From assembly GCA_958295845.1 (NCBI GenBank), contig OY282376.1, positions 1,811,022 through 1,875,021 of the forward strand: a stretch of 64,000 bases of DNA, read 5' to 3'. The DNA comes from Caldilineaceae bacterium (lineage in GTDB: Bacteria; Chloroflexota; Anaerolineae; Caldilineales; Caldilineaceae). The position numbers and the translations under genes are program-made. Below the pieces are notes generated by a model. That model was not told the origin of the DNA. It was given only the letters and a program-made list of their open reading frames with translations, and made no database searches. Positions within the stretch are counted from its first letter, which is position 1, and every line of letters begins with the position of its first letter. Below, one piece after another: positions 8,337 to 18,721 of the stretch.

Positions 8337-8397
8337 TTCCCCACCCACGCACTATCTCAGCCCCCTTACCCTTAACCCCAGCATTACACCCGCAGTT

Positions 8398-8471
8398 CTC
8401 CGCAAAGCCCCGCCCCGTCTCGCTACCTTCCTAACTCTTACCTAGCAGCTTATCTAGCCAACAATGTCTGC
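8398..8471. repeat. GC-hairpin dispersed repeat, degenerate copy D
   Basis: A diverged remnant, recognisable from AAAGCCCCGCCCCGTCTCGC and the closing TATCTAGCCAACAATG. Confidence 0.5.
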
Positions 8472-8490
8472 TCCTCCAATCAGCTTCAAG

Positions 8491-8524
8491 CCACTAACCA
8501 CTATCCACTAACCACTATCCACTG
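8491..8524. repeat. AC-rich microrepeat (CCACTAACCACTAT x2)
   Basis: A 14-bp unit CCACTAACCACTAT occurs twice in tandem and is followed by CCACTG. Related strings occur at 21696-21728, 39497-39534 and 63554-63585. Confidence 0.75.
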
Positions 8525-8743
8525 CCCTCCGACTCGGTTGGTTTCGGGCTCTACCTGCGGTAAGATAACCACCAATGACCACCCTTCCCTCACCCGTCCT
8601 CAGCTTGTCAAAATGCTCCGCCAGCCTGTCAGTATTCTTAGTGCTCTTCAAACCTGAAATGGGCTGCAAGTGGGCCGACCCAATGGTAAGGACTGAAATA
8701 GGAGCGAATTTCCATTTCAGGCTGATCAAAAGGAGAGATCAAA

Positions 8744-9298
8744 GTGACCGTTAACGAAACCAGCTCCCAGGCAGTCGCCACGCTCGGCGGAGGTTGCTTC
8801 TGGTGCCTCGAACCTCTCTACGAAGAGCTGCAAGGTGTCAGTCAGGTCGTATCCGGCTATGCCGGCGGCCACGTACCCAACCCCACCTACGAGCAGATCT
8901 GCGCAAAAACCACCGGCCACGCCGAGGTTATCCAGGTCTCCTTCGACCCCGCCATCGTCTCCTTTCGCGAGATACTCGAAGTCTTCTTCACCTCCCACGA
9001 TCCCACGACCCTCAATCGCCAGGGCAACGACGTAGGGCCCCAATACCGCTCCGTCATCCTCTACCATGACGATGAGCAAAAGGAAGTCGCCGAAGAGATG
9101 ATCAGCGACTACGCCCCCCAGATTTGGGACGCCCCCATCGTCACCGAACTGGTCCCGCTTGAAACCTTCTACGTCGCCGAGTCATACCATCAGAACTACT
9201 ACCGCGACAATGGATTCCAGCCCTACTGCCTCTTTGTCATCCGCCCCAAAGTCAGCAAGTTCCGCAAACAGTGGCAGGCCAAACTGAAAGCGAGTTAG
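8744..9298 (+). CDS. msrA: Peptide-methionine (S)-S-oxide reductase MsrA
   Basis: A 184-residue protein with the MsrA active-site motif GGGCFWC (nucleophile Cys18, Cys21 nearby) and the conserved blocks [21 protein letters not shown] and YHQNYYRDN. It reduces methionine-S-sulfoxide in oxidised proteins in the cytoplasm. The start is GTG at 8744 with a strong AAAGGAGAG about 8 nt upstream, which fixes the start. The next gene begins 5 bp after its stop, so the two are probably co-transcribed although functionally unrelated. Confidence 0.95.
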   Translation: MTVNETSSQAVATLGGGCFWCLEPLYEELQGVSQVVSGYAGGHVPNPTYEQICAKTTGHAEVIQVSFDPAIVSFREILEVFFTSHDPTTLNRQGNDVGPQYRSVILYHDDEQKEVAEEMISDYAPQIWDAPIVTELVPLETFYVAESYHQNYYRDNGFQPYCLFVIRPKVSKFRKQWQAKLKAS

Positions 9299-9303
9299 CG
9301 CAC

Positions 9304-10605
9304 ATGTCTTCACAATCCGACATCGCCGCCTTTATCCAGGAGACCCCGCTCGTCGACACGCATGAGCATATGCGGCGCGAGGAAGTCTACCTCGACGAGA
9401 GCCCCGACATACTCAGCCAGCTCTTCCAGAACTATGTAGGCGCCGATCTCTTCGGCGCCGGAGCCTCCCAGGAGGCACTCGACAATCTGTTCGACAGTTC
9501 AAACCCCGATGTGGCCGCCCGCTTTGCCCCCATACAGGAAGCCTGGGCAAGGACACAACATACCGGCTATGGCGAAGCCGTGAGAATCATCGCCAAAGAG
9601 CTCTACGCCATTGATGAACTCACGCCCGACTCTATCGCTGCCGCCCAGGAAAAAAACGACGCTCTCAACCAGCCCGGAGAGCGCCTACGCCTCCTGCGCG
9701 ATGAAGCGAATCTGGACCACATCCAGACCGATGCCTTTTCGATCCAGGTCACACCGGAACTCTCAGGCCCCGACTTTTTCTTCAATGACATCTCCTGGGC
9801 CGCCATGTGTTCCGGCCAGCCAAATCACGAAGAGATCGCCGAACACACGGGACAGGAAATCACCGACCTGTACTCCCTGCGTCTCGTGATGGAGACCATA
9901 TTTCAGAAATTCTCAACCCCAGCCATCGCCGTCAAGGCTCAGCACGCCTACAACCGCACCTTGCGCTGGCAGGAGCGCAGCGACGACGAAGCCGCCAGGG
10001 CCCTCGACGTCTATCTGCGCGACGGCGAGGAGATCGAAGAGTCCGCCAGACTCTGCCTCGGTGACTGGTGCTGGGCCCGCGGCGTCGAACTCTGTATCGA
10101 GCATGACCTGCCCATGAAGCTGCATACTGGTTACTACGCCGGCCACAGCCGTATGCCTGTCGACTACATCCGCAGTGGCAACCTCTGCCCCCTGCTCGCA
10201 AAATACCCCGATGCCCGCTTCGTCCTCATGCACATCGCCTACCCCTATACCGAGGAGTTGGTCGCACTGGCGAAGCACTACCCCAACGTCTACGCCGACC
10301 TCTGCTGGGCCTGGAGCATCAATCCCTACAGCTCCATGGAGTTTGTACGCCGCTTCATCCACGCTGCCCCCGCCAACAAGCTCTTCCTGTTTGGTGGCGA
10401 CACCGGCTACCCGGGCGCCGCACTCGCCTACGCCAAGCAGGCGCGCACCTGGTTCACCAGAGTGATGCAGGCCGAAATCTCCGACGGCCTCCTCACCGAG
10501 TCGCAGGCCATCGACCTCGCCCGTCGCTACATGCGCGACAACCAGTACGAATGCTTCCGTGTCGATGCCAAGAAGGAAATCCTACGCGCCGCCGTCGCCC
10601 AATGA
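9304..10605 (+). CDS. Amidohydrolase family protein (COG2159-like TIM barrel)
   Basis: A 433-residue metal-dependent hydrolase. The N-terminal VDTHEH (His20, His22) is the usual metal-binding HxH; KLHTGYY, LMHIAYPY and GGDTGYP supply the later barrel ligands. The family includes decarboxylases, lactonases and uronate-isomerase relatives, and the neighbours (sulfatase, galactonate-dehydratase-like enzyme, uxuA) make a sugar-acid substrate plausible but unproved. The frame is open upstream to a GTG at 9271 inside msrA; I prefer ATG 9304 because it follows the msrA stop directly and keeps the usual short N-terminus. There is no good ribosome-binding site, so coupling to msrA translation is possible. 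Confidence 0.82.
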   Translation: MSSQSDIAAFIQETPLVDTHEHMRREEVYLDESPDILSQLFQNYVGADLFGAGASQEALDNLFDSSNPDVAARFAPIQEAWARTQHTGYGEAVRIIAKELYAIDELTPDSIAAAQEKNDALNQPGERLRLLRDEANLDHIQTDAFSIQVTPELSGPDFFFNDISWAAMCSGQPNHEEIAEHTGQEITDLYSLRLVMETIFQKFSTPAIAVKAQHAYNRTLRWQERSDDEAARALDVYLRDGEEIEESARLCLGDWCWARGVELCIEHDLPMKLHTGYYAGHSRMPVDYIRSGNLCPLLAKYPDARFVLMHIAYPYTEELVALAKHYPNVYADLCWAWSINPYSSMEFVRRFIHAAPANKLFLFGGDTGYPGAALAYAKQARTWFTRVMQAEISDGLLTESQAIDLARRYMRDNQYECFRVDAKKEILRAAVAQ

Positions 10606-10628
10606 CCAACGCTGAGGAGCCCAGCCGA

Positions 10629-12059
10629 ATGGCCGACAGTCGTCCCAACATTATCCTGATCATCACCGACCAGCAGCGCTTCGACACCATCGCCGCGCTG
10701 GGATTCGACTACATGGAGACCCCCAACCTCGATCGCCTCGTGCACGAGGGGGTGAGCTTCACCAACTGCCACATCACCGCCCCTTCCTGCGCACCTGCAC
10801 GCGCCAGTCTCTTCACCGGCTACTACCCCCACACAACCGGCATCCTCAAGAACGGCGACCGCTGGACCAGCTCCTGGGTCGAAGAACTCAGCGCCAGCGG
10901 CTACCACTGCGTCAACGTCGGCAAGATGCACACATCCCCCTTCGAGACGCCCCTCGGCTTTGACGAGCGCTACGTAGTCGAAAACAAAGATCGTTACCTC
11001 GAAGGCCGCTACTACTTTGATGAATGGGACAAAGCCCTCCGCGCCCGCGGCCATGTCAAGCAGCAACGCGTTCTCTACCGCCAGCGCGACGACTACCACC
11101 AATCCCTGGGCGCCTTCGATTGGGATCTCCCCGAAGACCTGCACTCAGACATGTTCGTCGGCGATTTCGCAACCTGGTGGCTTCGTAACAAGCCCAAACC
11201 GGACGGACCGCTCTTCATGCAAGTTGGCTTTCCCGGCCCCCATCCCCCGTATGACCCCACGCCGCGTTTCAGCCAGAGCTACATGGACAAAGATTTGCCC
11301 ATCCAGGCCGTAACGGAGGACGAGCTCGCTGGCCAGCCTCCCCCCTTCCACGAAATGCGCGTTCACAACGCCGAGGTCGACCACGACTCAGTCGTACACC
11401 TCCTGGACCCAACACCGGAGCAGCGCCACCGCCAGCGCGCCTACTACATGGCCAACGTCTCCATGATCGACGAAAAAGTGGGCGAGTTGCTGGCCGCCCT
11501 CGAGGAACAGGGCTATCTCGGGAACGCTGTCGTCATCTTCACCTCCGACCACGGCGACTGCCTCGGTGACCACGGCCACAGCCAGAAATGGACGATGTAC
11601 GACATCATCACCCGCGTGCCCACCATCGTCTGGGCGCCCGGTCGCTTCACCGGCGGCCGCTCCCTCGACCAGCTCTGCTCCCTCTTCGATCTGGGGCCCA
11701 CGATTCTCGAACTGGCAGGGCTCGAGACGCCTGAGGACTTCGCAGCCGAGTCTCTGCTGCCAGCGCTGGAAGGCGACGACTGGCCGGGACGGGAAACTGT
11801 CTTTGCCGAGCACTGCCGCGACGGCACTTTGCCCGCCGAATACATGTCGATGGCGCGTACCAAGGACTGGAAACTGGTCCACTTTATCGGTGAACCATAC
11901 GGCCAGCTCTTCGATCTGGCTAACGATCCGGAGGAAGTCCACAACCTGTGGGATGACCCCGCCCATGCAGCCCGGAAAGAAGAGCTTCACCAGGCCCTGC
12001 TGACATGGCGTGTCCGCAGCGGCCTCGCCGCCAAGGACTGGGCCATAAACAGCCGCTAG
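10629..12059 (+). CDS. Sulfatase (type I, formylglycine-dependent)
   Basis: The 476-residue protein begins with the sulfatase hallmark PNIILIITDQQRFD (metal ligands) and carries the C-x-P-x-R modification site as CAPAR, with Cys54 the residue converted to formylglycine by a maturase not seen here. VIFTSDHGDCLGDHG is the second metal site. No signal peptide is visible, so the enzyme is probably cytoplasmic. An ATG at 10602 overlapping the amidohydrolase stop is possible, but AGGAG 9 nt before ATG 10629 favours the shorter form. It presumably removes sulfate from sulfated sugars, in an operon with the amidohydrolase and the enolase-superfamily enzyme. Confidence 0.92.
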   Translation: MADSRPNIILIITDQQRFDTIAALGFDYMETPNLDRLVHEGVSFTNCHITAPSCAPARASLFTGYYPHTTGILKNGDRWTSSWVEELSASGYHCVNVGKMHTSPFETPLGFDERYVVENKDRYLEGRYYFDEWDKALRARGHVKQQRVLYRQRDDYHQSLGAFDWDLPEDLHSDMFVGDFATWWLRNKPKPDGPLFMQVGFPGPHPPYDPTPRFSQSYMDKDLPIQAVTEDELAGQPPPFHEMRVHNAEVDHDSVVHLLDPTPEQRHRQRAYYMANVSMIDEKVGELLAALEEQGYLGNAVVIFTSDHGDCLGDHGHSQKWTMYDIITRVPTIVWAPGRFTGGRSLDQLCSLFDLGPTILELAGLETPEDFAAESLLPALEGDDWPGRETVFAEHCRDGTLPAEYMSMARTKDWKLVHFIGEPYGQLFDLANDPEEVHNLWDDPAHAARKEELHQALLTWRVRSGLAAKDWAINSR

Positions 12060-12071
12060 AGGGAGATCAAA

Positions 12072-13211
12072 ATGAAGATAACCGATGTCCGTAACATTTT
12101 CGTCGACCGTTATCTGTTCGTGGAAGTCGAAACCGACGCCGGCATCACAGGTCTTGGCGAGTCCGGCGCCTGGGGTTTCCTCGAAGCCTCAGCCGGCGCC
12201 GTCGACACATTCAAGCGCTACCTGATCGGGCAGGATCCCCTCCGCATCGAACACCACTGGCAGTACCTCTACCGCTGGAGCCACTTTCGCGGCGCCGCCG
12301 TCATGGGCGCGCTCAGCGCCGTCGACATCGCCCTCTGGGACATCGCCGGCAAGCACTTCGGCGTGCCCGCATACCAGCTGCTAGGCGGCAAAGTCCGCGA
12401 CAAGGCCCGTGTCTACTATCACGTCTTCGGCGAAACGAAAGAGGAGCTGATTGCCGGCTGTGTCGACGCCAAAGAGCAGGGCTTCACCGCCGTCGGTCAC
12501 CTGACGCCCTTCCTCGACGACAGCCGCGATCTCCCCTACTTCAAGACCCATGTCGACATGATCGAGGACGCCATCGAGACCGTCGCCGCCTACCGCCAGG
12601 CCGTCGGCCGCGACGTGGACCTGTGCATCGAGATCCACCGCCGCCTCACGCCCAGCGAAGCCGTCGTGCTCGGCCGCGGCATCGAACCCTACCATCCCTT
12701 CTTCTACGAGGACCCCGTCACACCCGACAACTTTGACGAAATGGCCCTCGTGGCTTCGAAAATCGGCATTCCCATCGCCACTGGCGAACGCCTGCACAGC
12801 ATCTGGGAATTCCAGGCCCTCCTGCAGCGCGGCGCCGTCCAATTCGTGCGCCCCGACGTCTGCATGGTCGGCGGGCTGAGCCACGCCAAAAAGATCGCGG
12901 CCCTCGCCGAGGCCTTCCACGTCCAGGTCGTCCCCCATAATCCACTCAGCCCGGTCAGCACCGCCGCCTGCATTCAACTCGCCGCCTGCATTCCCAACTT
13001 CGCCCTGCAGGAATATCCCGTAGGCGAAGGCGAACCGCCCAAGAGCGAAATCGTCAAGACCGCCCTCACCCAGGAAGGCGGCTTCCTCATCATTCCCGAC
13101 GCTCCCGGCATCGGCATCGAGCTGGCCGAAGACGCCGCCGAGCGCCATCCCTACGTTCCCCGCGCAGTCAAAACGCGCCTGCATGCGGACGGCTCCGTGG
13201 TGGATCAATAG
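12072..13211 (+). CDS. Mandelate racemase/galactonate dehydratase-like enzyme (enolase superfamily)
   Basis: A 379-residue enolase-superfamily protein. The residues line up with D-galactonate dehydratase: metal ligands Glu187 (Asp in the classic enzyme), Glu213 (YEDPV) and Glu239 (ATGERLHS), with candidate catalytic His189 (EIHRR) and His289 (VPHNPLSP). Such enzymes dehydrate sugar acids to 2-keto-3-deoxy acids. GAGGGAGATC lies just before the ATG, and the gene starts 12 bp after the sulfatase, so the two are almost certainly in one operon. The sugar acid used cannot be told from sequence; this subgroup also contains mannonate and other acid-sugar dehydratases. Confidence 0.9.
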   Translation: MKITDVRNIFVDRYLFVEVETDAGITGLGESGAWGFLEASAGAVDTFKRYLIGQDPLRIEHHWQYLYRWSHFRGAAVMGALSAVDIALWDIAGKHFGVPAYQLLGGKVRDKARVYYHVFGETKEELIAGCVDAKEQGFTAVGHLTPFLDDSRDLPYFKTHVDMIEDAIETVAAYRQAVGRDVDLCIEIHRRLTPSEAVVLGRGIEPYHPFFYEDPVTPDNFDEMALVASKIGIPIATGERLHSIWEFQALLQRGAVQFVRPDVCMVGGLSHAKKIAALAEAFHVQVVPHNPLSPVSTAACIQLAACIPNFALQEYPVGEGEPPKSEIVKTALTQEGGFLIIPDAPGIGIELAEDAAERHPYVPRAVKTRLHADGSVVDQ

Positions 13212-13282
13212 GCAGAAGACCCACGCGCAGGCCTGGCCTTCTATATTTCGAAAACACCGGCGCCAGACCCGCCTGTGTCGTG

Positions 13283-14140
13283 TCAGTCCGGCCCCCGCAG
13301 GACGAACTGTCTCACCGCCCAGGCCACCCCCTCCTCATCATTCGAAGGCCCCACAACTGTGGCTGAAGCCTTCACCGCCGGCGTCGCGTTTCCCATTGCC
13401 ACGCTGACGCCCGCCTCCGCTAACATCGGCACGTCGTTCGGATTATCCCCAATGGCGAGTACCTGTTCCAGAGGAATACCCAGTTTCCCGGCCACAAATC
13501 TGAGCGCTGTGCCCTTATCGGCATTACGGGGGAGGATGCATAAGGAGTGCAGCCGTCCGTCCGGCTCGTAGTACGTCTCAGTGCGGCACGCTTGAGAGAA
13601 CTGCGCCGCCAGGTCCTTGGCGGCAGCAATTGCCTCCGGCTCGTGCAGGAGCATCCGCTTCGGCTCCGCAATCAAGGCTTCCTCGTTCGTCGCTACGATT
13701 TCCACCCTAGGAAGACGCTGCCCCCCTTCCATGCCTGTATCTGACCAATGCTCTACAGGCCCAAGAGGTTGCCCCGGCCGCTGCCGAAAAAAAGAACGAT
13801 GTCCCACACTCGTGCTCACCTCCCAACTGTTGCGATCCGCAAGCTGAGCAATAGAGCGGGCCACCTCGATAGGTATTGTGTACGACACCCACGCCGGTCC
13901 TTCCGGCGACGCCAGAATCTGCGCACCGTTCGTACAGATCACGGGATCGTTGAATCCCCATTCTAAGCACATGTTGCGCACGCCTCCAGCGTTACGAGTG
14001 GTATTGATGACAACCCGCACACCCGCCCGCCGAGCGGCCTGCAACTGCAATATCCCATCGGGCCCCGGCATTCCGTCGCTACACAGGAGTGTGCCGTCAA
14101 GATCAACCGAAATGAGTCGAATGGAGAGGCCTCGGTTCAT
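13283..14140 (-). CDS. HAD-superfamily hydrolase, Cof-like (subfamily IIB)
   Basis: About 285 residues with HAD motif I DLDGT (Asp13, Asp15), a threonine motif in INTTRN and the motif IV region GDNPNDVPML, plus a Cof-type cap domain between them. Such enzymes dephosphorylate sugar phosphates or other small phosphometabolites in the cytoplasm. Two starts are close: ATG 14152 without a clear ribosome site and ATG 14140 preceded by GGGGAA; I chose the second. It is convergent with the upstream dehydratase gene and probably transcribed alone. Confidence 0.88.
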   Translation of the reverse strand: MNRGLSIRLISVDLDGTLLCSDGMPGPDGILQLQAARRAGVRVVINTTRNAGGVRNMCLEWGFNDPVICTNGAQILASPEGPAWVSYTIPIEVARSIAQLADRNSWEVSTSVGHRSFFRQRPGQPLGPVEHWSDTGMEGGQRLPRVEIVATNEEALIAEPKRMLLHEPEAIAAAKDLAAQFSQACRTETYYEPDGRLHSLCILPRNADKGTALRFVAGKLGIPLEQVLAIGDNPNDVPMLAEAGVSVAMGNATPAVKASATVVGPSNDEEGVAWAVRQFVLRGPD

Positions 14141-14706
14141 AAAATTCCCCATCAGGATGAAAATCGAATGAGAGCATGTGCTGCGCGACGTCTCTGTCGC
14201 CAGTCGCCCTTTCTATTAAGTTTCATTTCCAGACTTCCACCTGCCAATCGAAATCTGCCGAAAACCTCTACCCAAGAATTGAACTGGTTGCTGGAGAACA
14301 ATAATCTCACACGGTTTTACCGACCAAATCTAACAAGTAGGTACCGGCGTTCCCATAGCCCGCACGAGGCCTTATCTAATATGATGGCCATGGATTTGCT
14401 ATCCCAGGACATTGCATGGTATATTTGCCCCCATTATGAAATACGACGCACGTGAACCCCGTATTCCAAATCCATTCGCCACCGACGGCATCTCCGTCGG
14501 CGGTCTCCTCGCTCTTAGATAGCCCGCGCCAGGGAACCAAGTACCACATCCCTGTTTCCAAGCGGGCACAACCACAAACATCAGATAGGAAACATGATCC
14601 GCAAGGACGCGCGCATGTTTGCCATGTCGCGTCTATACTATTTTTTCAATATAGTTCACAAACAAACATAAGATCACAAAACCCTCCGTGACAGGAGACG
14701 CCTACC
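14141..14706. other. Intergenic region upstream of leuS, no gene recognised
   Basis: This 566-bp region separates the leftward HAD gene from leuS. I looked for a T-box leader, expected ahead of some aminoacyl-tRNA synthetase genes, and did not find the conserved GGTGGTACCGCG-type box. The 70 bp before leuS are AT-rich and include a short palindrome-like CTATACT...AATATAG, which may mark the promoter. Confidence 0.45.
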
Positions 14707-17244
<2,538 letters not shown>

Positions 17245-17248
17245 CGCC

Positions 17249-17560
17249 ATGAAAGTAATGATCGATCTCTGTGTAGTCCCCATCGGCGTCGGCGTCTCAG
17301 TCTCGAAATACATAGCCGCCTGCGAGCGCATCCTCGACGATGCCGGCCTCAGCCATCAGATGCACGCCTACGGCACAAACGTCGAAGGTGACTGGGACGA
17401 GGTCTTCGCCGCCGTGAAGCGCTGCCATGAGGAAGTACACGCAATGGGCGCGCCGCGCATCACAACCAGCCTGAAAGTAGGCACCCGCAGCGACCGCCCA
17501 CAGAGCATGCAGGACAAGATCGATAGCGTCAACCGCAAACTAGGACGAGGTGTCCAATGA
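17249..17560 (+). CDS. MTH1187/YkoF-type thiamine-binding protein
   Basis: The 103-residue protein (MKVMIDLCVVPIGVGVSVSKYIA...) belongs to the small MTH1187 (DUF77) family, ferredoxin-fold oligomers some of which bind thiamine or its precursors. The segments VVPIG and ITTSLKVGTRSD are characteristic. The ATG at 17249 lies 4 bp after the leuS stop. Its own TGA overlaps the HIT gene's ATG (ATGA at 17557-17560), so translation is probably coupled. The physiological ligand here is unknown. Confidence 0.85.
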   Translation: MKVMIDLCVVPIGVGVSVSKYIAACERILDDAGLSHQMHAYGTNVEGDWDEVFAAVKRCHEEVHAMGAPRITTSLKVGTRSDRPQSMQDKIDSVNRKLGRGVQ

Positions 17561-17907
17561 GCGAAGACTGTATTTTCTGCAAAATCGTGGCCGGGGAACT
17601 ACCCTCGAAACAGTTCTATCAAGATGAACTCGTAACCGCCTTTCAGGATATTTCGGAGCAGGCCCCGCTTCACGTCCTGATCGTTCCCAATCAGCACTTC
17701 AAAGATCTGGGAGAAATGGGTGACGCCCAGGCAGAGACTCTGGGACGCATCGCCCAGGTCGCCGGACAACTGGCTGTGCAGGAAGGGGTCGCATCCGACG
17801 GCTGGCGCCTCGTCACCAATATCGGCAGAAATGGTGGCCAGGAAGTCTTCCATACCCACTTTCACCTGCTGGGAGGCCGTCCTCTCGGCCCTCTCCTGGC
17901 GCGCTGA
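17557..17907 (+). CDS. HIT-family nucleotide-binding hydrolase (HinT-like)
   Basis: A 116-residue histidine-triad protein: N-terminal CIFCKI and the triad HTHFHLLGG with His99, His101 and His103. HinT-type enzymes cleave adenosine phosphoramidates and can remove adenylate formed by aminoacyl-tRNA synthetases, which fits its place behind leuS, although that link is inference. The ATG overlaps the preceding stop. A strong hairpin follows at 17935. Confidence 0.95.
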   Translation: MSEDCIFCKIVAGELPSKQFYQDELVTAFQDISEQAPLHVLIVPNQHFKDLGEMGDAQAETLGRIAQVAGQLAVQEGVASDGWRLVTNIGRNGGQEVFHTHFHLLGGRPLGPLLAR

Positions 17908-17934
17908 AAAGCTTGAAAGACCCAAAGACAATCA

Positions 17935-17961
17935 GGGGCAAGGCAGTTCACGCCTTGCCCC
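17935..17961. terminator. Perfect 10-bp hairpin between convergent operons
   Basis: GGGGCAAGGC (17935-17944) and GCCTTGCCCC (17952-17961) pair perfectly around a 7-nt loop. It lies between the leuS operon and the leftward methyltransferase operon and could end both. Neither side has a classical run of T, so intrinsic termination may be weak. Confidence 0.6.
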
Positions 17962-18047
17962 TGTGTTCTGCTCCTGTCGAAAACAGGCAACCGTTCAGGA
18001 CAACTACTTAGGAAATCAGTCTTTAGCCCGCAGCTACCGTTATGCCC

Positions 18048-18698
18048 TTACTTCACCACGGCCATCGCCAGCCCGTCCGGATAGGGGACAACTGTGCTCG
18101 TAAGCCGCTCGTGACTGCTGAGCACACTGGCAAAGGTGCGCATCCCCTGCACCCAGTCCCAGTCCTGCTTCTCAGGATCCACCAGACTTCCCCACATTTC
18201 AACGTTGTCGCCTAGTATGACCGTTCCCGGCCGGCTGTACTGCAGCGCGTACTCCAGGTAAGCAGGGTAATTCCCCTTGTCGGCGTCAATGAAGACCATA
18301 TCGAACGGCGCCTCCTCTGCCACGTCAGGCAGCGATTCCAGCGCCGGGCCGACCCGCACCTCGATCTTGTCCGCCAGCCCCATCCGCTCCCACTGTCTGC
18401 GGGCGAAGTCGGCATGCTTCTGCTCCAACTCCAGGCCGATCAGCCTTCCGCCTTCCGGCAGTGCACGCGCAATCCACGACCCGCTGTATCCCCCCAGCAC
18501 GCCGATCTCCAGCACCTTTTTCGCTCCAGTCAGCTGCACCAGCACCTGCAGAAACTTCCCCTGCTCCGGCCCAATACTCATGTTCGGGATACCCTCGGAC
18601 TCGGCCTCCGTCTGCAACCGCGCAAGGTCGTCGTCGTCGCTGTGAAACAGGTCGCGCAAAAACTGTTGATAGGGGTTCGTCTCGGTCAGTTTGGACAT
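18048..18698 (-). CDS. O-methyltransferase (class I SAM-dependent, catechol/caffeoyl-CoA-type family)
   Basis: A 216-residue protein with the AdoMet-binding loop LEIGVLGGYSGSW, the acidic LIGLELE strand and the family's metal-binding FIDADKGNYPAYL. These features place it in the divalent-cation-dependent O-methyltransferase family (Pfam Methyltransf_3). The substrate is unknown; bacterial members methylate catechol-like compounds. It is the last gene of the leftward glyA-radA-methyltransferase set, 23 bp after the radA stop. Confidence 0.9.
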   Translation of the reverse strand: MSKLTETNPYQQFLRDLFHSDDDDLARLQTEAESEGIPNMSIGPEQGKFLQVLVQLTGAKKVLEIGVLGGYSGSWIARALPEGGRLIGLELEQKHADFARRQWERMGLADKIEVRVGPALESLPDVAEEAPFDMVFIDADKGNYPAYLEYALQYSRPGTVILGDNVEMWGSLVDPEKQDWDWVQGMRTFASVLSSHERLTSTVVPYPDGLAMAVVK

Positions 18699-18721
18699 AG
18701 TAGTTCTCCATCTGTGGCAAG

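Larger units (their letters stand above)
7693..8743. other. Repeat-rich intergenic region, no credible gene
   Basis: About 1.05 kb between the broken uxuA start and msrA. It contains four copies of the GC-hairpin repeat family, C-rich low-complexity stretches around 8050-8260 and an AC-rich microrepeat at 8491-8524. Short open frames here are translations of these repeats and recur at the other repeat sites, so I do not call them genes. The promoter of msrA must lie near its right end but I see no clear consensus. Confidence 0.6.

Noticed and set aside
8491..8524. Microrepeats considered as a CRISPR array
   Set aside because: Units are 7-14 bp, directly adjacent and without unique spacers; no cas genes are present.
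14141..14706. T-box leader for leuS
   Set aside because: The conserved T-box sequence and a specifier-loop arrangement were not found.
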